DNA of 64,000 nt from Bacteroidaceae bacterium (GCA_017522785.1 JAFWYF010000032.1:1-64000), one strand, 5' to 3'. Shown: positions 1 to 9,148, numbered from the stretch's first letter. Notes: generated from the sequence alone by a model not told the origin. Translations and numbers: made by a program.

Positions 1-186
1 CAGGAGGAAGATTCTGCCCGAAACGGCTTGCCGCCTGACCTTTCAACTTTCAAGGGCTGATGTACTACCTTCGCAGACGAGCAAAGGAAAGGGGCGAATA
101 ACGGAATCGGGAAACTCCTAATATCGCAGATTGATGATAGACCAAATTCAAATATTACCCCGTAATAATGAAAAATGCACCGTCCT
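1..186. other. GC-richer DNA with no recognised gene
   Basis: No complete gene is visible. The first 120 nt have 63 G/C (about 52%), clearly above the AT-rich DNA that follows. A + frame is open from the window edge to a TAA at 117-119, and a - frame is also open through the edge, so this may be the tail of a neighbouring gene or a fragment of an acquired element. I do not recognise the peptide in either frame and assign no function. Confidence 0.3.
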
Positions 187-217
187 TTTGCTCGTTTATA
201 AAAAAGTTGTACCTTTG
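187..217 (+). promoter_or_regulatory. Perfect Bacteroidetes-type promoter
   Basis: TTTG at 187-190 and TACCTTTG at 210-217 are separated by exactly 19 nt, an exact match to the Bacteroidetes sigma-ABfr consensus (TTTG-N19-TAnnTTTG). Transcription should begin near 224, immediately before the ATG at 225. It is too far upstream to be the main xerD promoter, which has its own boxes. Confidence 0.6.
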
Positions 218-224
218 TTCCAAG

Positions 225-338
225 ATGAGTTGTACATCAATGCAAATCATGCAAGTATGTAGAAATCAGAACAGTTACCAACTCATTACCTCGTTCTTGA
301 ACTTTCCGCATAAACTTTTTATTCTTAGCGGATTATGA
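225..338 (+). other. Short ORF (37 codons) or structured leader/ncRNA
   Basis: An ATG at 225 lies at the predicted transcript start and opens a 37-codon frame ending at the TGA 336-338 (begins MSCTSMQIMQVC). The same RNA can fold: ATGAGTTG at 225-232 is the exact complement of CAACTCAT at 279-286, and an inner TACAT/ATGTA pair is available. A near-leaderless small protein and a small RNA are both possible. I recognise no family; the coding call is weak. Confidence 0.25.
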
Positions 339-402
339 GATTATTCCAAATATAAGCATTATTTTTTGTATTAAAATAAATGTGAAATAAACACCTCTTT
401 AA

Positions 403-433
403 TTTGTCGATTACATCTAAAATACGATATTTG
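403..433 (+). promoter_or_regulatory. xerD promoter
   Basis: TTTG at 403-406, 19-nt spacer, GATATTTG at 426-433. Only the first base of the -7 box departs from TAnnTTTG. Predicted start is about 440, leaving a very short leader before the ATG at 448. Confidence 0.55.
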
Positions 434-447
434 CATAAACAATTCAA

Positions 448-1395
448 ATGAAAAATAAAAACAGAGTAGCTGTTTCAAAGAACGATGTTTCTCCTTTGAA
501 TCGCTATAAAATATATATAAGGCTCGAAAAGTCTTTGTCCGAGAATACTTTGGAAGCATACATCTCCGATGTCGTAAAACTCGAGACTTTTTTACGTAGC
601 GAGCAACGCTCATTGCTAACAGCTACAATAGAAGATTTGCGTTCTTTTTTATCAACTCTTGCCGACGTTGGAATAAATGCTCGTTCACAAGCCAGAATAT
701 TATCTTCATTGCGCTCCTTTTATGCGTTTATGAAGTTAGATGGTTTCATAGAGTCTGACCCGACAGAACTTTTGAAATCCCCAAAACTGCCATTGCATCT
801 GCCCGAGGTGCTCACATTGGAAGAGATAGATCGCATGATAAATTCCATAGACTTATCAAAGATAGAAGGACAACGTAATCGTGCAATATTAGAGATGCTC
901 TATAGTTGTGGCCTGCGTGTATCGGAACTTTGTAATTTGCGATACTCCGATATCTATTTCGAAGAGGAGTTTGTGCGCGTGCTGGGCAAAGGAGACAAAC
1001 AGCGTTTGGTGCCAATGTCAGAACGTGTAATAGCAGAATTACAATCCTATAAACTGGACCGAGAAAGAATCTCAATTAAACCGGGTTATGGCGATTATGT
1101 TTTTTTGAGTTTCCGTCGTGGAACACCTCTTTCGCGCATTATGATTTTTCACCTCATAAAGGAACTGGCACAACTTGCTAATATCTCGAAAGTGATTAGC
1201 CCACATACCTTTCGCCACTCTTTTGCAACGCATCTGCTCGAAGGTGGTGCCAACTTGCGCGTCATTCAGGCGATGTTGGGGCATGAGAGCATTTCTACTA
1301 CCGAAATTTATACCCATATCGACCGCAAACGTTTGCGCGAGGAGGTAATTGAGCATCATCCGCGTAGTCATAAAAATCGATTATTCAATCATTGA
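448..1395 (+). CDS. xerD: Tyrosine recombinase XerD
   Basis: Site-specific recombinase that, with XerC, resolves chromosome dimers at dif. The N-terminal SAM-like DNA-binding domain spans about residues 16-105 and the catalytic domain about 120-305. The full catalytic set is visible: R157 (GLRVSEL), K181 (GKGDKQR), H253 and R256 (HTFRH), H279 (GHES) and nucleophile Y288 (EIYTH). At 315 residues it is slightly longer than usual because of a basic N-terminal tail; the promoter at 403-433 supports this start. The sequence looks like a housekeeping Xer protein and not a conjugative-element integrase, although the GC shift upstream means an element end nearby cannot be excluded. Confidence 0.9.
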   Translation: MKNKNRVAVSKNDVSPLNRYKIYIRLEKSLSENTLEAYISDVVKLETFLRSEQRSLLTATIEDLRSFLSTLADVGINARSQARILSSLRSFYAFMKLDGFIESDPTELLKSPKLPLHLPEVLTLEEIDRMINSIDLSKIEGQRNRAILEMLYSCGLRVSELCNLRYSDIYFEEEFVRVLGKGDKQRLVPMSERVIAELQSYKLDRERISIKPGYGDYVFLSFRRGTPLSRIMIFHLIKELAQLANISKVISPHTFRHSFATHLLEGGANLRVIQAMLGHESISTTEIYTHIDRKRLREEVIEHHPRSHKNRLFNH

Positions 1396-1461
1396 AATAA
1401 TAAAGAGATTAAATTCTGTTTAAATTTATTACTGTATGCTTATAATTTAACATCTTTGCAC

Positions 1462-1469
1462 TATATTTG
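1462..1469 (+). promoter_or_regulatory. -7 box for the TPR lipoprotein gene
   Basis: TATATTTG matches TAnnTTTG and is 68 nt before the ATG at 1538. No clear TTTG is found 19 nt upstream, so only the -7 element is claimed. Confidence 0.4.
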
Positions 1470-1537
1470 CATCTCAAATTATTGCAAAGAGCAATAGTGT
1501 AAAGGAGCATAATGTTTTTAAGAAAATAAATTTTAGT

Positions 1538-3241
1538 ATGTTGAAAAAATTATCTCTACTGCTCTCGTTAGTGGCAGTTTTTGTGTTAAGTTCTTGTAGC
1601 TCTAAAATGAAGGGATTACAGTCCGATTTCTTTACAGTAACACCTCAGGTTCTCGAGGTTGTTGGTACAGAAGTTCCTGTAACAATTGACGGACGTTTCC
1701 CTGCAAAGTTCTTTAACAAAAAATCGGTATTAACCGTAACACCCATTCTTAAATACAATGGCAATTCTGTTTCGGCTGAGTCTGTAACATTCCAAGGCGA
1801 AAAGGTGCAAGGAAATAACCGTACAATCTCTTACAACAATGGTGGAAACTTCACTATGAGATTCTCTTTCGATTACACCCCCGAAATGGAGAGATCCGAA
1901 CTCTATCTTGCCTTCTCAGTCACTAAGGGTAAAAAGAGCTATACACTTCCCGAGGTTAAGGTTGCCGACGGATGTATTGCAACATCTCAACTCTATCGTT
2001 CTACTGTAGCAAGCGCAAATAACGCAATTGGCGAAGATGCCTTCCAACGTGTAATTAAGCAGGCTAAAGAGGCTAATATCATGTTCCTCATTCAGCAGAC
2101 TAATTTGCGTAACAGCGAATTGAATAGTCAGGAACTAAAAGATTTGAAGGCTGCTATGAGCGACGTGGCAACAGACGAAAAGAACAAAGTTCTCGACAAT
2201 GTTGAGGTTGCTGCATTTGCATCACCCGACGGTGGCATGACCCTTAACGTAGATGTTGCTGCAGGACGTGAGAAGAGCACAGAAAAATATGTAAACAAAG
2301 AGATGAAGAAGGCTAAACTGGAAGGTTATGTTGATACCGACTACACAGCAGAGGATTGGGATGGTTTCCGCGAATTGGTTTCAAAATCAAATCTTCCCGA
2401 CAAAGATATCATCTTGCGCGTGCTCTCTATGTACAACGAGCCCGAGGAACGCGAACAACAGATAAAGAATATCTCTACAGTTTACAGCGATTTGGCAAAT
2501 GAGATTCTTCCCCAACTTCGTCGCGCACGCATCACCCTTAACTACCAATTGATTGGTCGTTCCGATGAAGAGATTCAGGCACAGTTCCAAGAAGATCCTA
2601 AAGCCCTCTCTTTGGAAGAAATCCTATATTCTGCAATTCTTACAGAAAATGTGAAAGAGCAAAAGAAAATTTACTCAACAGCAACAAGCATCTATCCCGA
2701 TGACTATCGTGGATACAATAACTTAGGTGTTCTTGCTTACAACGAGGGCGATTACTCATTGGCTACAGAATATTTCAATAAGGCTGCAAAGGTTGCTCCT
2801 ACAGCGGCAGAGGTAAATGTTAATCTTGGCTATATTGCTCTTATCAATGGTAATGTTGCAGATGCCGAGGCTTATATGGCAAAAGGCTCCTCTGCTAAGG
2901 TTGGCGATGAGGCTCTAGGTAACCTTTATATTGCTCAAGGACAATATGCACGTGCTGCTGAATATCTTTCGGGCGAGGTAACAAACAGTACAGCTCTCGC
3001 TCAAATATTGAACAAAGATTACAGCACTGCTAAATCTACTCTCAAATCTATAGCTAACCCCGATGCAACAACATATTATTTGCAAGCTGTTTTAGGTGCG
3101 CGCACCGATAATGCATCGTTGTTGTACGATGGTTTGAAGAATGCAATTAAACTAGAGCCTACTATGGCTAGAAAGGCTCTGGGCGACCTCGAATTTGCTA
3201 AGTATGTTAGCAGTGAGGCTTTCCAGTCTATAATTAAATAA
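1538..3241 (+). CDS. TPR-containing outer-membrane lipoprotein
   Basis: The N-terminus is a lipoprotein signal (LSSC lipobox, Cys at residue 20). A beta-rich region (about 30-140) is followed by a segment near residue 225 (VAAFASPDGG, then AGREKS) that resembles the SPEG...N..L..RA peptidoglycan-contact region of OmpA-like Bacteroidales proteins. Tetratricopeptide repeats follow (about 380-470, for example YNNLGVLAYNEGDYSLATEYF). Its role is not known; a scaffold between outer membrane and cell wall is inference. It has its own promoter and ends 9 nt before dprA, so the two are probably cotranscribed. Confidence 0.75.
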   Translation: MLKKLSLLLSLVAVFVLSSCSSKMKGLQSDFFTVTPQVLEVVGTEVPVTIDGRFPAKFFNKKSVLTVTPILKYNGNSVSAESVTFQGEKVQGNNRTISYNNGGNFTMRFSFDYTPEMERSELYLAFSVTKGKKSYTLPEVKVADGCIATSQLYRSTVASANNAIGEDAFQRVIKQAKEANIMFLIQQTNLRNSELNSQELKDLKAAMSDVATDEKNKVLDNVEVAAFASPDGGMTLNVDVAAGREKSTEKYVNKEMKKAKLEGYVDTDYTAEDWDGFRELVSKSNLPDKDIILRVLSMYNEPEEREQQIKNISTVYSDLANEILPQLRRARITLNYQLIGRSDEEIQAQFQEDPKALSLEEILYSAILTENVKEQKKIYSTATSIYPDDYRGYNNLGVLAYNEGDYSLATEYFNKAAKVAPTAAEVNVNLGYIALINGNVADAEAYMAKGSSAKVGDEALGNLYIAQGQYARAAEYLSGEVTNSTALAQILNKDYSTAKSTLKSIANPDATTYYLQAVLGARTDNASLLYDGLKNAIKLEPTMARKALGDLEFAKYVSSEAFQSIIK

Positions 3242-3250
3242 CAGAATCTC

Positions 3251-4381
3251 GTGTCGAGAGCAAATATTAATGAGCAACTCTCAATCCTTGCACTTACCAA
3301 AGTGCAGGGAATGAGAGTTGCTTTACTTCGTAGGTTTTATGATGTAATAGGTTCTGCATCGGAATTATTTGCAAACCTCGATAACATACATGATATACTA
3401 CCCGATGCAACCCCACAACTAATAAACGCACTCTCCGATAAATCCATACTCGATAGGGCAAAGAAAGAGATGGATTTCATAGAAGATAATGGTATAAAAT
3501 TAATATGCTTAGGCGATGATGATTATCCTTTTCGCTTGCAAGAGTGCGACGATGCCCCTATAGCTCTTTACACACTTGGAAATACAAATCTAAACGCTCG
3601 ACACATCATATCTATAGTGGGCACTCGTCATGCAACGCACTATGGGAAAGAACTATGTGAACATTTTGTTTCCGATATTGCCCGTATGTTACCCGACACG
3701 CTCATTGTGAGTGGCTTGGCCTATGGAATTGATGTATGTGCCCATCGTGCGGCATTAAATTCGGGTCTGCCCACTGTGGGAGTGTTGGCGCATGGACTCG
3801 ATCGCATCTATCCTTCGGCTCATCGTTCTGTGGCAAAGAATATGTTGGGAAATGGTGGTTTGCTAACCGAATTTATGAGTGAGACAAACTCTTTGCCGGC
3901 CTATTTTGTGCAACGCAACAGAATAGTCGCAGGAATGGCCGACGCAACGGTGGTTGTGGAATCGGCTTCGAGCGGTGGCTCTCTCATAACAGCCTCATTG
4001 GCACAAGGCTATGCTCGTGATTGCTTTGCGTTTCCCGGAAGAGTGAACGACCAATATTCATGTGGTTGCAACGAACTCATAAGCCGTAATCGTGCGGCCC
4101 TCATAACTTCGGCATACGACTTTGTCGAGGCAATGAATTGGAAATCTATGGCACCGAAGAGTGAAACTCCACAAGAATTGGAACTTTTCCCGAATCTTTC
4201 TCCCGAGGAAAATAATATTTTGGAGCATCTTCGCAAAAATCCCGATGGATTGCTCATAAATCAAATGGTTGTTGAACTTAATGAGCCAATCAACCGTCTT
4301 ATGTCATTACTTTTTGAGCTCGAAATGAGTGGGCTTGTCAAGGCTGTAGCAGGCGGACGCTATTTTGCTGTTAATCCTTAA
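3251..4381 (+). CDS. dprA: DNA-processing protein DprA
   Basis: Loads RecA on incoming single-stranded DNA during transformation or uptake. The N-terminal helical region precedes the Rossmann-like DprA core with GTRHATHYG, SGLAYGIDVCAHRAA and the SGGSLITA stretch; the last 70 residues form the winged-helix (DprA_WH) domain. Length 376 matches the family. The start is a GTG at 3251, 9 nt after the preceding stop; no in-frame ATG fits the conserved N-terminus as well. It is likely expressed with the upstream lipoprotein. Confidence 0.9.
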   Translation: MSRANINEQLSILALTKVQGMRVALLRRFYDVIGSASELFANLDNIHDILPDATPQLINALSDKSILDRAKKEMDFIEDNGIKLICLGDDDYPFRLQECDDAPIALYTLGNTNLNARHIISIVGTRHATHYGKELCEHFVSDIARMLPDTLIVSGLAYGIDVCAHRAALNSGLPTVGVLAHGLDRIYPSAHRSVAKNMLGNGGLLTEFMSETNSLPAYFVQRNRIVAGMADATVVVESASSGGSLITASLAQGYARDCFAFPGRVNDQYSCGCNELISRNRAALITSAYDFVEAMNWKSMAPKSETPQELELFPNLSPEENNILEHLRKNPDGLLINQMVVELNEPINRLMSLLFELEMSGLVKAVAGGRYFAVNP

Positions 4382-4402
4382 AATCATATAAATTTCTTGT
4401 TT

Positions 4403-4429
4403 GTCATTATAAGAATGACGCTGTTTTTT
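4403..4429 (+). terminator. Weak terminator after dprA
   Basis: GTCATT (4403-4408) pairs with AATGAC (4414-4419) and a run of six T follows at 4424-4429. Confidence 0.45.
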
Positions 4430-4558
4430 CTGCTTTCTCATTAAATTATAGTGTTACTTCCTTTTTGTGTGTTAAACAATCTTAAAAAGGAATATAAAAG
4501 TGGTCTGTAAAATTGCAGTTCGCTTTTTTATGCATATAATTTTGTGTGAAAAAACATA

Positions 4559-5032
4559 ATGGATAACATTCTATTCGAGCGCAGATTGTTGTTATTGCGA
4601 AAAGAACTAAAGGAGTTTGCTGTAAGTTTAACAGGTGGGGCAAATGACAATGCAAATGATTTATACCAAGAGACTCTCCTAAGAATATTGAAAAATAGAG
4701 ATAAATATAGGGTAGACTCTAATCTAAAGGCATGGGCATACACAATAATGAGTAATATCCATTACAACAACAATAGAAGTGGTGTTGTCATTATGGAACT
4801 GAATAGTTGTAAACCCGGAGAACTTCCCGATTATTATGATGATGAATTTGAACGTATTGAAATTGACGATATTATCAACCATTTATCATATAAATATCGT
4901 TCGTTAATAACGATGTTATCCGAAAATTATAGTTATAAAGAGATAGTTTTGGAAACAGGTCTGCCAATGACAACAATAAGCAACAGAATTCGCAGGGCCC
5001 GATGCAGTTTGAGAAGGCTGATGGAGTATTAG
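4559..5032 (+). CDS. ECF-type RNA polymerase sigma factor
   Basis: A 157-residue sigma-70 family protein with only regions 2 and 4. Region 2 includes NDLYQETLLRILKN and LKAWAYTIMSNIHYN; region 4 has the helix-turn-helix YSYKEIVLETGLPMTTISNRI followed by a basic recognition end. ECF factors redirect RNA polymerase to stress or surface-structure genes. No anti-sigma gene or regulated operon adjoins it: dprA precedes and hflX follows behind its own promoter. A TAATTTTG (4537-4544) just upstream could be its -7 box. Its regulon cannot be predicted from this window. Confidence 0.85.
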   Translation: MDNILFERRLLLLRKELKEFAVSLTGGANDNANDLYQETLLRILKNRDKYRVDSNLKAWAYTIMSNIHYNNNRSGVVIMELNSCKPGELPDYYDDEFERIEIDDIINHLSYKYRSLITMLSENYSYKEIVLETGLPMTTISNRIRRARCSLRRLMEY

Positions 5033-5097
5033 TCTTTACATATTTAATCGTAAATAAAAATAGTCTCTTATAATTTCTATTTTGTTAATTTATTTTG

Positions 5098-5113
5098 TAG
5101 CACAATTGTGCTA
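5098..5113. promoter_or_regulatory. 16-bp perfect palindrome upstream of hflX
   Basis: TAGCACAATTGTGCTA is an exact palindrome. It reaches into the place where the -33 element of the hflX promoter (-7 box TATCTTCG, 5131-5138) would sit, as a repressor operator would. It has no T-run like a terminator. The binding protein is unknown. Confidence 0.4.
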
Positions 5114-5130
5114 GCATAAAAAAATATCAC

Positions 5131-5138
5131 TATCTTCG
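5131..5138 (+). promoter_or_regulatory. hflX -7 box
   Basis: TATCTTCG, a frequent variant of TAnnTTTG, lies 64 nt before the ATG at 5202. Confidence 0.4.
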
Positions 5139-5201
5139 CAAATAGAATTTATCGCCTTTGTGCGATTTAATTTAAAAAGAGTATTAAACAATTGTTGCGT
5201 A

Positions 5202-6461
5202 ATGAAGGAGTTTGTCATATCGACATCGAAAAAAGAGACTGCGATACTCGTTGGAATTATTACCTCTACCCAAAACGAGCGTAAAACCAATGAATATCTC
5301 GATGAATTGGAATTTCTTGCTCATACGGCAGGTGCCGATGTGGTAAAGAGATTTACCCAACGCATCGAGCACCCGCATCCCGTAACATATGTCGGTAGCG
5401 GAAAACTGCTTGAGCTCGCCGAATATGTTGATATGCGTAAAGACACCGATGATGAAATCGGTATGGTGATATTCGATGACGAACTTTCGGCAAAGCAGTT
5501 GCGTAACATAGAAAAGGAGTTAAAAGTAAAAATCCTAGACCGTACTTCGCTCATACTCGACATTTTTGCAATGCGTGCTCAAACCGCACATGCAAAAGTG
5601 CAGGTTGAGCTTGCGCAATATAAATATATGCTTCCACGTTTGCAACGTTTGTGGACTCACCTCGAAAGACAAGGAGGTGGTTCAGGTAGTGGTAAAGGTG
5701 GTAGTGTGGGATTACGTGGCCCCGGTGAAACTCAGTTGGAGATGGACCGCCGTATAATCCTCAACCGAATGTCTTTGCTCAAAGAGCAATTATCGCAAAT
5801 AGACCGTCAAAAATCTATTCAGCGCAAGAATCGTGGTCGCCTCATACGTGTTGCACTTGTAGGATACACCAACGTAGGAAAGTCCACACTAATGAATCTT
5901 CTTGCCAAAAGTGAAGTGTTTGCCGAAAATAAACTGTTTGCAACGCTCGATACAACAGTTCGTAAAGTCATCATAGAAAATTTGCCATTCTTGCTTTCCG
6001 ACACAGTTGGATTCATTCGTAAATTGCCTACAGACCTAGTGGAATCGTTTAAATCTACTCTCGACGAAGTTCGTGAGGCCGACTTGCTATTACACATTGT
6101 CGATGTGTCTCATCCCGATTTCGAGGAACAAATCGAGGTTGTGAATAAAACACTTGCCGATTTAAAATGCGGAGATAAACCTATGATGGTGGTATTTAAT
6201 AAAGTCGATGCATTTACGTACGTCGAAAAAGAAGAGGATGACTTAACTCCAAAAACGCGTGAAAACATTACTCTCGATGAGCTGAAACAAACATGGATGG
6301 GTAAACTATCGGATAATTGTATTTTCATCTCGGCTCGTGAGAAACAGAATATCGATACTTTGAAAGATATAATTTATAAACGTGTGTGCGAACTGCACGT
6401 GCAAAAATATCCATATAACGATTTCCTTTATCAAACTTACGATGAAGGACAAGAACTATAA
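5202..6461 (+). CDS. hflX: GTPase HflX
   Basis: Ribosome-associated GTPase that splits stalled or stress-inactivated 70S ribosomes. The HflX N-terminal domain (about 20-115) and a glycine-rich linker with [10 protein letters not shown] (171-180) precede the G domain: Walker [10 protein letters not shown] (221-229), DTVGF switch II, NKVD and the SAR loop. Length from this ATG is 419 residues. The frame is open from a GTG at 5160, but the ATG at 5202 (MKEFVIS) matches the family N-terminus and is preferred. It ends 28 nt before the fumarase start. Confidence 0.92.
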   Translation: MKEFVISTSKKETAILVGIITSTQNERKTNEYLDELEFLAHTAGADVVKRFTQRIEHPHPVTYVGSGKLLELAEYVDMRKDTDDEIGMVIFDDELSAKQLRNIEKELKVKILDRTSLILDIFAMRAQTAHAKVQVELAQYKYMLPRLQRLWTHLERQGGGSGSGKGGSVGLRGPGETQLEMDRRIILNRMSLLKEQLSQIDRQKSIQRKNRGRLIRVALVGYTNVGKSTLMNLLAKSEVFAENKLFATLDTTVRKVIIENLPFLLSDTVGFIRKLPTDLVESFKSTLDEVREADLLLHIVDVSHPDFEEQIEVVNKTLADLKCGDKPMMVVFNKVDAFTYVEKEEDDLTPKTRENITLDELKQTWMGKLSDNCIFISAREKQNIDTLKDIIYKRVCELHVQKYPYNDFLYQTYDEGQEL

Positions 6462-6489
6462 CCTTAATAAAAAACAAAATAGTAAAACA

Positions 6490-8139
6490 ATGGCAACAGT
6501 TCCCGAATTCAAGTATGCCCACATGTTTCAAACGGGCAAAGACACCACAGAATATTATTTGCTCACAAAAGAGCATGTTTCTGTTGGCGATTTCGAGGGT
6601 ACACCGGTACTCAAAGTGGCTCCTGAGGCATTAACGCTTCTCTCACGCACAGCTTTTCGCGATGTTTCGTTCATGTTGCGTCGTGAACATAACGAGCAGG
6701 TTGCAAAAATTTTGAACGATCCCGAGGCTAGCGACAACGATAAATATGTTGCCCTCACCTTCTTGCGCAATGCCGAAGTTGCGGCAAAAGGTAAACTGCC
6801 TTTGTGCCAAGATACCGGAACCGCTATTATTCATGGCGAAAAGGGTCAGCAGGTTTGGACAGGATATTGCGACGAAGAGGCTTTGGCGCGTGGTGTATAT
6901 GATACATATACACAAGAGAATCTTCGTTATAGCCAAAATGCACCTCTAAATATGTACGACGAGGTAAATACAAAGTGTAACCTTCCCGCGCAAATAGACA
7001 TCGAGGCTACAGAAGGCATGGAGTATAAGTTCCTGATGGTAACAAAAGGTGGTGGCTCTGCCAATAAAACCTATCTCTATCAAGAGACAAAAGCACTTCT
7101 TAATCCGGCAACACTTGTGCCCTTCCTTGTAGAAAAAATGAAGAGTCTGGGTACTGCGGCATGTCCTCCCTATCATATAGCATTTGTAATTGGTGGTACA
7201 TCGGCCGAAAAGAATCTTCTTACTGTGAAACTTGCATCGACTCACTATTACGATGGCTTGCCCACAACCGGTGACGAAACAGGGCGTGCATTCCGCGATG
7301 TAGAACTTGAGAAACAGTTGCTCGATGAGGCACATCGCATAGGCTTGGGAGCTCAATTCGGTGGTAAATATCTTGCACATGATATCCGCGTGGTTCGTCT
7401 GCCACGTCATGGTGCTAGTTGCCCTGTCGGCATGGGTGTAAGTTGCTCTGCCGACCGTAACATAAAGGCAAAAATTAATAAAGATGGTATTTGGATTGAG
7501 AAACTCGATGACCAGCCGGCAACACTCATTCCCGAGCACCTACGTAATGCCGGTGAGGGAGAAGTTATAAGCGTCGATTTGAACCGTCCTATGAGCGAGG
7601 TCTGCAAACAGTTGTCTCAATATCCGGTTGCAACACGTCTCTCATTGAACGGAACTATAATTGTAGGACGTGATATTGCACACGCAAAACTAAAAGAGCG
7701 TATCGACAAAGGCGAGGGACTTCCTCAGTACATAAAAGACCATCCTATCTACTACGCAGGTCCTGCAAAAACTCCCGAAGGTATGCCATGTGGCTCCATG
7801 GGTCCCACAACTGCCGGAAGAATGGACTCTTATGTCGATTTATTCCAATCGCATGGTGGTAGCATGATTATGCTTGCAAAAGGAAACCGTTCACAACAGG
7901 TAACAGACGCTTGTCAAAAACATGGTGGTTTCTATTTGGGTTCAATCGGTGGCCCGGCTGCTATCCTTGCTCAGAATAATATTAAGAGCATAGAGTGTGT
8001 CGAGTATCCCGAGTTGGGCATGGAGGCTATTTGGAAAATAGAAGTTGAAAATTTCCCCGCATTTATATTGGTGGACGATAAGGGTAATGACTTTTTTAAG
8101 CAAATCAAACCTATCTGTCCTTGTAAATGCAATAAATAA
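6490..8139 (+). CDS. Class I fumarate hydratase (iron-sulfur)
   Basis: Interconverts fumarate and malate using an oxygen-sensitive [4Fe-4S] cluster. The alpha-type domain contains LPLCQDTG with a cluster cysteine and the central part [11 protein letters not shown]; the beta-type domain (about 370 onward) includes [11 protein letters not shown], and the protein ends in a Cys-rich tail (ICPCKC). It is the fused single-chain form of 549 residues. An upstream in-frame ATG at 6442 would overlap hflX; the ATG at 6490 (MATVPEFKY) fits the family start. In Bacteroidales the enzyme serves the reductive branch from oxaloacetate to fumarate and succinate. Confidence 0.92.
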   Translation: MATVPEFKYAHMFQTGKDTTEYYLLTKEHVSVGDFEGTPVLKVAPEALTLLSRTAFRDVSFMLRREHNEQVAKILNDPEASDNDKYVALTFLRNAEVAAKGKLPLCQDTGTAIIHGEKGQQVWTGYCDEEALARGVYDTYTQENLRYSQNAPLNMYDEVNTKCNLPAQIDIEATEGMEYKFLMVTKGGGSANKTYLYQETKALLNPATLVPFLVEKMKSLGTAACPPYHIAFVIGGTSAEKNLLTVKLASTHYYDGLPTTGDETGRAFRDVELEKQLLDEAHRIGLGAQFGGKYLAHDIRVVRLPRHGASCPVGMGVSCSADRNIKAKINKDGIWIEKLDDQPATLIPEHLRNAGEGEVISVDLNRPMSEVCKQLSQYPVATRLSLNGTIIVGRDIAHAKLKERIDKGEGLPQYIKDHPIYYAGPAKTPEGMPCGSMGPTTAGRMDSYVDLFQSHGGSMIMLAKGNRSQQVTDACQKHGGFYLGSIGGPAAILAQNNIKSIECVEYPELGMEAIWKIEVENFPAFILVDDKGNDFFKQIKPICPCKCNK

Positions 8140-8163
8140 AAACATTTTAAACACAAAACTATT

Positions 8164-8703
8164 ATGGAAAAGTCATTAAAAGGAACAAAAACTGAGGCGA
8201 ATCTATGGGAAGCATTCGCTGGTGAGAGCCAAGCACGCAACAAGTATACATACTATGCAAGCAAAGCTAAGAAAGATGGTTATGAGCAAATAGCGGCTCT
8301 TTTTCAAGAGACAGCTGACCAAGAGAAAGAGCATGCAAAAATCTGGTTCAAATTAGTTCATGGAATCGATGGCACAGCAGAGAACTTAACCGATGCGGCT
8401 GCCGGCGAGTACGAGGAGTGGACCGATATGTATCCCAGAATGGCCAACGAGGCTCGCGAAGAGGGTTTTGTTGAAATAGCCGCTCTCTTTGATATGGTTG
8501 CTCGTGTAGAGAAAGCACATGAGGAGCGTTATAAGAAACTTCTTGCTAATGTTCAAGGCAATTTGGTATTCAGCCGCGATGGCGATTGCATTTGGCAGTG
8601 TCGCAATTGTGGTCATTTACACATTGGAAAGGCTGCTCCCGAAATGTGTCCTGTATGTGCGCATCCCAAGGCTCATTTCCAAATTAAACCCGAAAACTAT
8701 TAA
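8164..8703 (+). CDS. rbr: Rubrerythrin
   Basis: Cytoplasmic peroxide reductase of anaerobes. The ferritin-like four-helix domain (residues 1-135) carries the diiron glutamates in [19 protein letters not shown] and EEGFVEIA...EKAHEER; the C-terminal rubredoxin-like domain has CRNC (146-149) and CPVC (162-165). Length 179 is normal. It follows the fumarase by 24 nt and is closed by a strong terminator, so the two may be read together; protecting an oxygen-sensitive fumarase is a plausible link but inference. Confidence 0.95.
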   Translation: MEKSLKGTKTEANLWEAFAGESQARNKYTYYASKAKKDGYEQIAALFQETADQEKEHAKIWFKLVHGIDGTAENLTDAAAGEYEEWTDMYPRMANEAREEGFVEIAALFDMVARVEKAHEERYKKLLANVQGNLVFSRDGDCIWQCRNCGHLHIGKAAPEMCPVCAHPKAHFQIKPENY

Positions 8704-8731
8704 TTAAATTAATTAAAATAGTAGATTCATT

Positions 8732-8761
8732 AAAAAAGCGTTTCTGATGAAACGCTTTTTT
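8732..8761. terminator. Rho-independent terminator after rubrerythrin
   Basis: AAAAAAGCGTTTC (8732-8744), loop TGAT, GAAACGCTTTTTT (8749-8761). The stem is perfect and symmetric, so it can stop transcription in both directions. Confidence 0.85.
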
Positions 8762-8852
8762 AATGAAATATCCACATGTAGAGAAGATAAACTACAACTC
8801 CAACTATTGTGAGTATAATACTTTTAGTGATAATGTGTAATAATTCTTTCAT
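8760..8852 (-). CDS. Possible 30-residue single-pass membrane protein
   Basis: An ATG (8852-8850) opens a 30-codon frame encoding a short polar start (MKELLHIITK) and one hydrophobic helix with an aromatic end (YLLYMWIFH). The stop TTA lies in the tail of the terminator at 8732-8761, which would then serve both strands. It sits downstream of ferredoxin but beyond that gene's own terminator, so its expression is uncertain. AT-rich DNA can give such frames by chance. Confidence 0.35.
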   Translation of the reverse strand: MKELLHIITKSIILTIVGVVVYLLYMWIFH

Positions 8853-8866
8853 TGCTTTTTAGATTT

Positions 8867-8899
8867 AAAAAGAGGGATACCAATGAATAGGCATCCCTC
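8867..8899 (-). terminator. Terminator after ferredoxin
   Basis: On the - strand GAGGGAT (8899-8893) pairs with ATCCCTC (8878-8872) and is followed by TTTTT (8871-8867). Confidence 0.7.
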
Positions 8900-8940
8900 A
8901 CAATAATTCGGCATAAGCCGATAAAGGTGTTTTATATTTA

Positions 8941-9108
8941 TTAGCCCTCTATGATTGCCTCCGAAGGACAAACACCTGCGCATGTACCGCAGTCAATGCA
9001 CAAATCGGGGTTAATAGAATACTTCTCGCCTTCTGAAATTGCGCCCTGAGGGCACTCGTCGATGCAAGTACCGCATGCAACGCAGTCATCTGTAATTACG
9101 TAAGCCAT
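8941..9108 (-). CDS. 2[4Fe-4S] bacterial-type ferredoxin
   Basis: A 55-residue electron carrier with two classic CxxCxxCxxxCP motifs: C9, C12, C15, C19 and C37, C40, C43, C47. The size and the symmetric duplication are typical of clostridial-type ferredoxins that serve pyruvate:ferredoxin oxidoreductase and related anaerobic enzymes. It is a monocistronic gene on the - strand, with a -7 box (TATCTTCG) upstream and a terminator downstream. Confidence 0.95.
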   Translation of the reverse strand: MAYVITDDCVACGTCIDECPQGAISEGEKYSINPDLCIDCGTCAGVCPSEAIIEG

Positions 9109-9140
9109 AGTTGTAAGATTTAAATTTGTATTATCCGATG

Positions 9141-9148
9141 CGAAGATA
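9141..9148 (-). promoter_or_regulatory. Ferredoxin -7 box
   Basis: On the - strand this reads TATCTTCG, 33 nt before the ATG at 9108. Confidence 0.45.

Noticed and set aside
448-1395. XerD-like gene as integrase of a mobile element or invertase
   Set aside because: Sequence and neighbours (dprA, hflX) are housekeeping; no inverted-repeat switch or element cargo is visible.
6946-7539. 197-codon open frame on the - strand
   Set aside because: It lies wholly inside the fumarase gene, has a Cys/His-rich unnatural composition and no promoter; an antisense shadow.
8872-8899. Ferredoxin and the 30-residue ORF as one simple operon
   Set aside because: A terminator hairpin with T5 separates them, so cotranscription would need readthrough.
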